Shown: piece by piece, positions 29,174 to 32,973 of the stretch | Position numbering within the stretch: position 1 is the stretch's first letter | Layout of the letters: each line of letters starts with the position of its first letter | Origin: Bacteroidaceae bacterium | Lineage (GTDB): Bacteria; Bacteroidota; Bacteroidia; Bacteroidales; Bacteroidaceae | DNA length: 32,973 bases | Direction: 5' to 3' | Assembly: GCA_024697785.1 (NCBI GenBank) | Contig: JAILEU010000054.1 | Span: 1-32,973, forward strand | Program-made: the position numbers and the translations under genes | The notes under the pieces: model-generated | What the model saw: only the letters and a program-made list of their open reading frames with translations | Told to the model about the DNA's origin: nothing | Databases searched by the model: none

Positions 29174-29389
29174 TGAGGCTGGCCCGATTGTTGGGCTGTT
29201 GACTAAATGATAAAGTGCATCTGCTATACAGCGAAATTATACTATCCTTTTTAATTGTGTGTGATGCACTCGAGATTCCCGCCGCCTGCGAAGGTCGCGG
29301 GAATCATGCTTCCGAAGCTTCAGTTTTTTGTGCAATAAATACACCGTATTGCATAAAAAAGCATGTTTTAGTGCAATAGACATTGAAAA
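29174..29389. other. Gene-free stretch after the export operon
   Basis: This ~216-bp stretch is more AT-rich than the operon. It contains the stem-loop described separately and a cluster of TGCAATA/TATTGCA/TTGCATAA motifs around 29330-29380 that can pair in several ways. I see no gene in it. Confidence 0.5.
29274..29329 (+). terminator. Probable terminator of the export operon
   Basis: GATTCCCGC (29274-29282) and GCGGGAATC (29297-29305) form a perfect 9-bp stem with a 14-nt loop. A second small pairing (GCTTC/GAAGC) and the T run CAGTTTTTTG follow. The T run is ~17 nt after the main stem, so the call is moderate. Confidence 0.45.
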
Positions 29390-29503
29390 GTGAAGAAAAA
29401 GCGGGGAACGTGCGACAAGTTGTTCATCGTAACGAACGACGATGAGCGGGTGATAGAGAAAGACGGTTATACGATAAACGTTGTTCCGTTTATGAAGTTC
29501 TGA
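29390..29503 (+). CDS. Possible small protein of 37 residues, or a gene remnant
   Basis: It is too short for the ORF track. From GTG 29390 the frame reads VKKKRGTCDKLFIVTNDDERVIEKDGYTINVVPFMKF and stops at TGA 29501-29503. The amino-acid make-up is protein-like (alternating hydrophobic strand LFIVTND, charged turn, GYTINVVPF). An in-frame TGA lies two codons before the GTG. No ribosome-binding site or promoter is clear. It ends 7 bp before the left 73-bp inverted element, so it may be a cassette gene or a disrupted gene end. I do not recognise a family. Confidence 0.3.
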   Translation: MKKKRGTCDKLFIVTNDDERVIEKDGYTINVVPFMKF

Positions 29504-29510
29504 CCGCTTT

Positions 29511-29583
29511 GTGACGGGTTGCGAAGGGGCGTTTCCTATAAGAAAGTGGCGTTTGCTGCGCGGTTTGGTTTTCAACCCGTCAC
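29511..29583. repeat. Left 73-bp element with inverted-repeat ends
   Basis: GTGACGGGTTG (29511-29521) and CAACCCGTCAC (29573-29583) are perfect 11-bp inverted ends. The element has the same length as the one at 32060-32132 and aligns with its reverse complement, including the internal block CGTTTGCTGCGCGGTTT. A short GC hairpin followed by T's (AAAACG...CGTTTTTT) comes directly after it. Confidence 0.85.
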
Positions 29584-29801
29584 AAAACGGGGGGCGTTTT
29601 TTAATGAAGAATGAAAAATGAAGAATGAAGAATAAATAGCTTTGCCAGCGGAGGAGTCGGCAGAGGAAAGGGAACTTTTCATGCAGGACATTTTATTTTT
29701 CATTCTTCATTTTCATTCTTTATTTTTCATTCTTCATTTTTCATTCTTCATTAAAAAAAACCTTCATTCTTCAATCTTCAATTTTCAATCTTTTTAAGTG
29801 T
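29584..29801. repeat. Opposing ATGAAGAATGAAAA repeat arrays downstream of the HU-like gene
   Basis: AATGAAGAATGAAAAATGAAG units (about 29603-29633) face a longer reverse array (TTTTTCATTCTTCATTTTTC, about 29692-29755) across a ~60-bp unique core. Then come CTTCAATCTTCAATTTTC units. No gene is visible. The large hairpin could end transcripts of the HU-like gene. Confidence 0.7.
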
Positions 29802-30479
29802 TCACCTGCCGAAGTGGCCCGGGACGGGGGTGTAGAAGCGGGTGCTGCGGGCACCACGCGAGCGGAGGGCACCTTCGGCTACGAGCGTTTGCAGCCAGGC
29901 GAGGGCTTGGTTGCGCGAGATGTCGAAGTGGGTCTCGAACTCGCGGCGTATCAGCCAGTCTTGACTGCCGAAGTGCTCGGTCAGGAATTCATCGACTTCC
30001 TCCCGCTCCAACGGCCTGTCGGCACGCACGCCGCTGCTGACAAAGGTGGCGTTGTTCAGTTTCTTGCGTAGCTCGCTGTCGGGGGTGAAGATGATGCGCC
30101 CTATGCGGATGTCCGTCGAGGCTATCCGCTCGTCAAGCGCCTTCGGGTGGCGTTTGCGCCCGTCGAGGTACGTCTTTTTCAGGGCGAGCGACAGGTTGAA
30201 CGTGCCGATGCCATCGACCTTGAGCCTGTCCCCGCTGAGCAACGTCTCGCCCAGCACTTGCGCCAGAGCCGTGAGCACGCCCTTGATGTCGGGCTCCTTC
30301 ACGGTACAACGTTTGGCTATGGTCTCGGCCAAGTCGTCTGTGCTGACGGTTGCCTGGTTGTAGGGCATGATGCGGACGGGCATGCGCCCCTCGGGGATGT
30401 CCTCGTTGTTGAGCGGAGCACGCAGGACGGTCTGGTAGAGGATTTTGCCCTTTGTCTTGGTCTGTGATGAGGCTTTCAT
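29802..30479 (-). CDS. HU-like DNA-binding protein (HU-HIG type) with C-terminal helical extension
   Basis: This 225-residue protein has an HU/IHF-like core at about residues 40-140: helices (VSTDDLAETIAKRCTVKEPDIKGVLTALAQVLGETLLSGDRLKVDGIGTFNLSLALKK) and the arm-and-return region (STDIRIGRIIFTPDSELRKKL). This fits the Bacteroidales 'HU-HIG' family. The C-terminal ~70 residues (LEREEVDEFLTEHFGSQDWLIRREFETHFDISRNQALAWLQTLVAEGALRSRG) look like a winged-helix module. The basic N-terminus is SSQTKTKGK. The gene is divergent from the VapE-like gene, a pairing often repeated in Bacteroidales genomes with no settled role. Its promoter lies ~170 bp upstream, so the mRNA leader contains the three palindromes. 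The start is ATG 30479; longer frames upstream are not needed. Confidence 0.85.
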   Translation of the reverse strand: MKASSQTKTKGKILYQTVLRAPLNNEDIPEGRMPVRIMPYNQATVSTDDLAETIAKRCTVKEPDIKGVLTALAQVLGETLLSGDRLKVDGIGTFNLSLALKKTYLDGRKRHPKALDERIASTDIRIGRIIFTPDSELRKKLNNATFVSSGVRADRPLEREEVDEFLTEHFGSQDWLIRREFETHFDISRNQALAWLQTLVAEGALRSRGARSTRFYTPVPGHFGR

Positions 30480-30546
30480 GTGGTTTAAGGGTTTTTATGG
30501 GTTGAGAATAGGATTCCGTGTCGCCTATTTCGTCTTTTCTCATTGT

Positions 30547-30626
30547 CCAAAGCCGTTGGGAAACGTTTCCTAACCCGTTGGGACACGTTACCCAACCGCT
30601 TGGGATGGCTTTCCCAACGGCTTTGG
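30547..30626. promoter_or_regulatory. Three phased palindromes nested in an 80-bp inverted repeat
   Basis: TTGGGAAACGTTTCCTAA (30556-30573), TTGGGACACGTTACCCAA (30578-30595) and TTGGGATGGCTTTCCCAA (30600-30617) start exactly 22 bp apart. They are enclosed by the perfect 17-bp inverted arms CCAAAGCCGTTGGGAAA (30547-30563) and TTTCCCAACGGCTTTGG (30610-30626). They lie between the two divergent genes, inside the predicted leader of the HU-like gene. They could be operators for a DNA-binding protein or an RNA structure. Confidence 0.85.
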
Positions 30627-30646
30627 AAGAATGGATTTTGACGGCG

Positions 30647-30678
30647 CAAAGGTAACGATTCCTTTTGAAAGGTGCAAA
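30647..30678 (-). promoter_or_regulatory. Promoter of the HU-like gene
   Basis: On the minus strand TTTG (30678-30675) is followed after 20 bp by TACCTTTG (30654-30647), a full -33/-7 match to the Bacteroidetes consensus. Transcription would start near 30640 and give a leader of ~160 nt through the palindromes. Confidence 0.75.
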
Positions 30679-30724
30679 CAATCCGGTCAAATACTTCTGT
30701 CAATTTTTCGGCACTTCGATGTAT

Positions 30725-30732
30725 TATCTTTG
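30725..30732 (+). promoter_or_regulatory. -7 promoter box of the VapE-like gene
   Basis: TATCTTTG followed by CAGCG is a perfect TAnnTTTG box, 22 bp before ATG 30754. It lies inside the ORF-track version of the gene, which argues for the later start. The -33 element is not clear. Confidence 0.65.
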
Positions 30733-30753
30733 CAGCGAAATTCTGTTTTCGAT

Positions 30754-31956
30754 ATGTTTTTATGTAATAGTTTTCTCGGAAAGCTGGGCCGGTGGCTTGG
30801 TGCTCCGAAGCGTCAGGAGGCGACGCCGAACAGCCTCAGCGTGAAGAACAATAATGGTAAGGACAACGCCCCGGGCGTCTCGCCGCTGGTGCAGGCGGAG
30901 TGGTACATCTACAGCCGCTACAAGGTGCGGCTGAACGTGCTGACGGGGCTGCCCGAGATGTGCCGCCGCCGCATGGTGTGGCGCGAGGGTAGAGAGGTGG
31001 CCGAGGACGACTGGAAGCCCGTCACTCGCCAGGACCGCAACCAGCTGCTGATGGAGCTGGCCGAGCAGGGCATCGGCGTGATGACGCTGGCGGCCCTTGA
31101 TGCCGTCATCAACAACCGCTCCGTCGAGGCCTTCCACCCCGTGCGCAGCTGGATGGAGTCGTTGCCCGAATGGGACGGCACGCCCCGCGTGGAGCCGCTG
31201 ATGGGGCGTGTGACGGATGACGACTATGAACGCCGTTTGCTCGTCAGGGCTTTCGTGGCGATGGCTGTGCAGATGGCTGGCTGCCGTCAGAATGGCTATG
31301 GCAACAGCCTCTGTCCCATCCTCATCAGCCAGCGGCATGGCTGGGGCAAGTCGCAGTTTGTGAAGCGCCTGCTGCCCGAGGAGCTTCGTCCTTACTTTAC
31401 CGACTCGTTCAACCCCGCCGAGGAAGACCAATGCCTGCGCCGCATGGCTACGCGGGCGCTCATCTGTCTGGACGAGTTCGACCGCTTCGTGGGTAAGCGG
31501 CTGACGACGTTGAAAAACTTCATCCAGATGTCGTCTGTTGACCTGAAGCAGCTCTATCAGGGACGCTACGAGGTGAAGGAGCGTCTGGCGAGCTTCTGGG
31601 GCACGAGCAACCGGCGGTATGTGCTGATGGACGAGACGGGCAGCCGGCGCTACCTGCCCGTCGTGGTGTCGCGTCCCATCGAGAACGAGGAGCTCGACTA
31701 CGGGCAGCTCTATGCCGAGGCGCTGGCTGCGTACCGCTCCAATCCCGACATGGTGTGGCTGACGGACGAGGAGAATGCGCAGCTGGAGGCGCACAACCGT
31801 CCCTTCTGTGCTCCGCTGGCGCTCAGGGATTTGTTCAACGCCCGTTTCGAGGTGCTGCCCGACGCGAAGGCAGGTGACGAGGGACTGCTGACGGCAGCGG
31901 ATGTCTATAACCATCTGGTGGGCGTCAATCCTGATTTGCTGAGCCGCTTCTCGTAA
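30754..31956 (+). CDS. VapE-like P-loop ATPase, truncated by an in-frame stop
   Basis: I start at ATG 30754 because a -7 promoter box lies within the upstream part of the ORF. The 400-residue product has the VapE-type lead-in SLPEWDGTPRVEPLM. The P-loop HGWGKSQ is at ~195-201, Walker B ALICLDEFDRF at ~235-245, and the sensor-like segment SFWGTSNRRYVLMDETGSRRYLPV follows, as in phage-related virulence-associated E proteins/primase-associated helicases. TAA at 31954 ends the ORF, but the same frame continues for 31 good codons to TAA 32050. The gene is therefore either interrupted by a nonsense mutation or read through. It is paired with the divergent HU-like gene. Its role is unknown; VapE proteins occur in phages, satellites and islands. 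Confidence 0.8.
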   Translation: MFLCNSFLGKLGRWLGAPKRQEATPNSLSVKNNNGKDNAPGVSPLVQAEWYIYSRYKVRLNVLTGLPEMCRRRMVWREGREVAEDDWKPVTRQDRNQLLMELAEQGIGVMTLAALDAVINNRSVEAFHPVRSWMESLPEWDGTPRVEPLMGRVTDDDYERRLLVRAFVAMAVQMAGCRQNGYGNSLCPILISQRHGWGKSQFVKRLLPEELRPYFTDSFNPAEEDQCLRRMATRALICLDEFDRFVGKRLTTLKNFIQMSSVDLKQLYQGRYEVKERLASFWGTSNRRYVLMDETGSRRYLPVVVSRPIENEELDYGQLYAEALAAYRSNPDMVWLTDEENAQLEAHNRPFCAPLALRDLFNARFEVLPDAKAGDEGLLTAADVYNHLVGVNPDLLSRFS

Positions 31957-32052
31957 GGCCGTTTCGGCGAAGTCCTGCGCAGCCTCGGAGCCGTGCAGCT
32001 GCGCAACAACAAGGTGCGGCTGTACAACATCCGCTTCATCGAAGAAGTTTAA
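31957..32052 (+). pseudogene. Detached C-terminal end of the VapE-like gene
   Basis: After the TAA at 31954-31956 the same frame reads GRFGEVLRSLGAVQLRNNKVRLYNIRFIEEV and stops at 32050-32052. It keeps the codon use and charge pattern of the gene and looks like its normal C-terminus. There is no start codon or ribosome-binding site for separate translation. Confidence 0.7.
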
Positions 32053-32059
32053 AAAAGTA

Positions 32060-32132
32060 GTGACGGGTTGAAAAGGAAACCGCGCAGCAAACGGTACTTT
32101 TACCGTTAAAACGCCACTTTTCAACCCGTCAC
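32060..32132. repeat. Right 73-bp element with inverted-repeat ends
   Basis: GTGACGGGTTG (32060-32070) and CAACCCGTCAC (32122-32132) are the ends; here the pairing extends four bases inward (AAAA/TTTT). An inner hairpin AACGGTA/TACCGTT is visible. It is the inverted counterpart of 29511-29583 and starts 7 bp after the true end of the VapE-like frame. Confidence 0.85.
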
Positions 32133-32188
32133 TATCAGCTTTTGAGGGATAGGACAAGAAGAAATGATGTTCACCCAATTGGAATATA

Positions 32189-32332
32189 TTATATGGGAAT
32201 GTCGTATTTAAAGAAGAAGTCTAGCCAACCTGTGTTTTCTGCATAAAGATGTTGTTTGCCCTTGCACACAAATCCAAGCCGTTCATACAACCTATGCACA
32301 GGCGTATTGGTAGCAGTCCGATAAATTGGAAT
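32189..32332 (-). pseudogene. C-terminal remnant of a GNAT acetyltransferase
   Basis: On the minus strand, directly after the stop of the P-loop gene and in the same frame, 47 codons read IPIYRTATNTPVHRLYERLGFVCKGKQHLYAENTG... to TAA at 32191-32189. The words TNTPVHRLYERLGF and the end match the acetyl-CoA-binding C-terminal half of GNAT N-acetyltransferases. The N-terminal half is missing and no start codon is present. It is probably the leftover of a gene cut when the P-loop gene arrived. Confidence 0.65.
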
Positions 32333-32857
32333 TTATAAGTCTAAAATAGACTGTATCATTTGTTCATAGTCAGTGTTTATTAAAAAGACCTTTGCTCTTG
32401 CAGTCTTAAAAGCATCGATGTACCTCCTATTGTCATCCTTCAGACTCGCGATGGTGCAATTGCCGTCATCTTGCCGAGCCTCGATATCAGAACGATGTTC
32501 TCTTATTTCATCGAAGTGAGTGTCAATGTATTCATCAGAGAAGGCGAGACAAATAAAGCGGATGGAGTCTAAATATTGTTCACGAAAACTATCCTTCCAG
32601 TTGATGGGAATGTAGCCACCTTCCACAATGAGATTCTGATGATTCTCAATTGCTGTCTTTATCATTTCACGCACAATCGGCCAAAGCTCATCCGTAAGGG
32701 CATCGTCGTCTTCTGGAGTAAGATTTGTCTTACAGCTTCGGATCATACCCATTTTCAAGTGATCTATCGACAGATATGGATACTTGTATTTCTCAAGCAT
32801 ACGCTGTGCAAGAAGCGTCTTACCCGTATGTGAAGCACCTGTTATCAGTATAACCAT
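32333..32857 (-). CDS. P-loop kinase-like protein of unknown substrate
   Basis: This 174-residue protein has Walker A GASHTGKT (7-14) right at the N-terminus, as in small-molecule kinases of the adenylate/shikimate/2-phosphoglycerate kinase and zeta-toxin class. The 'YLSIDHLKMGMIRS' segment fits the second Asp motif of such kinases. IVEGGYIPINWKDSF corresponds to the strand and turn before the lid, and EIREHRSDIEARQDD to an Arg-rich lid. The substrate cannot be read from the sequence; such genes are often listed as ATP-binding or 2-phosphoglycerate-kinase-like. It follows the CatB-type acetyltransferase by 10 bp, so the two are probably co-transcribed. The base composition is visibly AT-rich compared with the rest of the window. 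Confidence 0.7.
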   Translation of the reverse strand: MVILITGASHTGKTLLAQRMLEKYKYPYLSIDHLKMGMIRSCKTNLTPEDDDALTDELWPIVREMIKTAIENHQNLIVEGGYIPINWKDSFREQYLDSIRFICLAFSDEYIDTHFDEIREHRSDIEARQDDGNCTIASLKDDNRRYIDAFKTARAKVFLINTDYEQMIQSILDL

Positions 32858-32867
32858 ATATGTAAAA

Positions 32868-32973
32868 CTAATCTTTAATCTCTTTGATTAATGACAAATC
32901 ACCACTTGTCAAGGCTTTGAAATTTGCCTCAATCTTCTTTATATCCCAATCCCACCATTTCAGTTGCAGCAGA
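32868..32973 (-). CDS. CatB-type (xenobiotic) acetyltransferase, C-terminal end only
   Basis: Minus-strand frame, open from the window edge to TAG at 32870-32868: LLQLKWWDWDIKKIEANFKALTSGDLSLIKEIKD. The WWDWDIKKI motif after a hydrophobic helix is the hallmark C-terminus of the left-handed-helix acetyltransferases related to CatB/Vat, which acetylate small hydroxyl compounds such as some antibiotics. Only 34 residues are visible, so the substrate cannot be judged. It lies 10 bp before the P-loop kinase-like gene and is similarly AT-rich. Confidence 0.65.
   Translation of the reverse strand, partial: LLQLKWWDWDIKKIEANFKALTSGDLSLIKEIKD

Noticed and set aside
29237-29575. Minus-strand ORF of 112 aa after the export operon
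   Set aside because: It runs through the 73-bp inverted element and the terminator stem; the composition is not protein-like and it has no start signals.
30133-30690. Alternative minus-strand frame of 185 aa overlapping the HU-like gene
   Set aside because: Its 3' part is the wrong frame of the HU-like gene and its 5' part is the palindromic leader.
30631-30753. ORF-track N-terminus of the VapE-like gene
   Set aside because: It contains both divergent promoters; the ATG at 30754 is a better start.

Overview
The window looks like chromosomal DNA from a GC-rich member of the Bacteroidales, probably near Prevotella. I infer this from TAnnTTTG-type -7 promoter boxes, almost no Shine-Dalgarno sequences, a TPR-membrane-HTH regulator, an ECF sigma gene next to a one-membrane-segment/beta-barrel protein, a Bacteroidales-type meso-diaminopimelate dehydrogenase, and the HU-like plus VapE-like gene pair. 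The species cannot be read from the sequence.

Left part (1-11000), all on the minus strand. A TPR/HTH regulator has its own promoter and is followed by two lipoproteins with near-identical N-termini; the second is a serpin cut by the window edge. A secreted beta-galactosidase (ricin-type lectin domain plus glycoside hydrolase family 2) is followed by an NlpC/P60 lipoprotein and ends at a clear intrinsic terminator. Next come an unknown lipoprotein, a cytoplasmic/transmembrane/beta-barrel protein, and its ECF sigma factor.

Middle part (11182-29173), all on the plus strand. After ddh there is a sigma-54-type response regulator and a small histidine kinase. They are followed by a predicted export operon: TolC-like channel, membrane fusion protein, two FtsX/MacB-type permeases, one ATPase and two more permeases. 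In front of the TolC gene lies a consensus sigma-54 promoter (TGGCACG-N4-TTGCT) with two identical 17-bp palindromes 22 bp apart upstream. The two-component pair therefore very probably switches on the pump next to it.

Right part (29174-32973). A divergent pair, an HU-like DNA-binding protein and a VapE-like P-loop protein, is bracketed by two inverted copies of a 73-bp element whose own ends are inverted repeats. Between the two genes sit three palindromes at an exact 22-bp period inside an 80-bp inverted repeat. The VapE-like gene has an in-frame stop 31 codons before its apparent original end. The last ~800 bp are visibly AT-rich. They carry a GNAT remnant, a P-loop kinase-like gene and the end of a CatB-type acetyltransferase, and are probably acquired DNA.

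Dispersed repeats run through the whole window. They fill most intergenic spaces, and several families are also inserted in frame inside genes: the TPR regulator, the NlpC protein, the beta-barrel protein, the sigma-54 regulator and the TolC channel. The repeats supply protein linkers, part of a signal peptide, and the 5' leaders of two genes with non-ATG starts.
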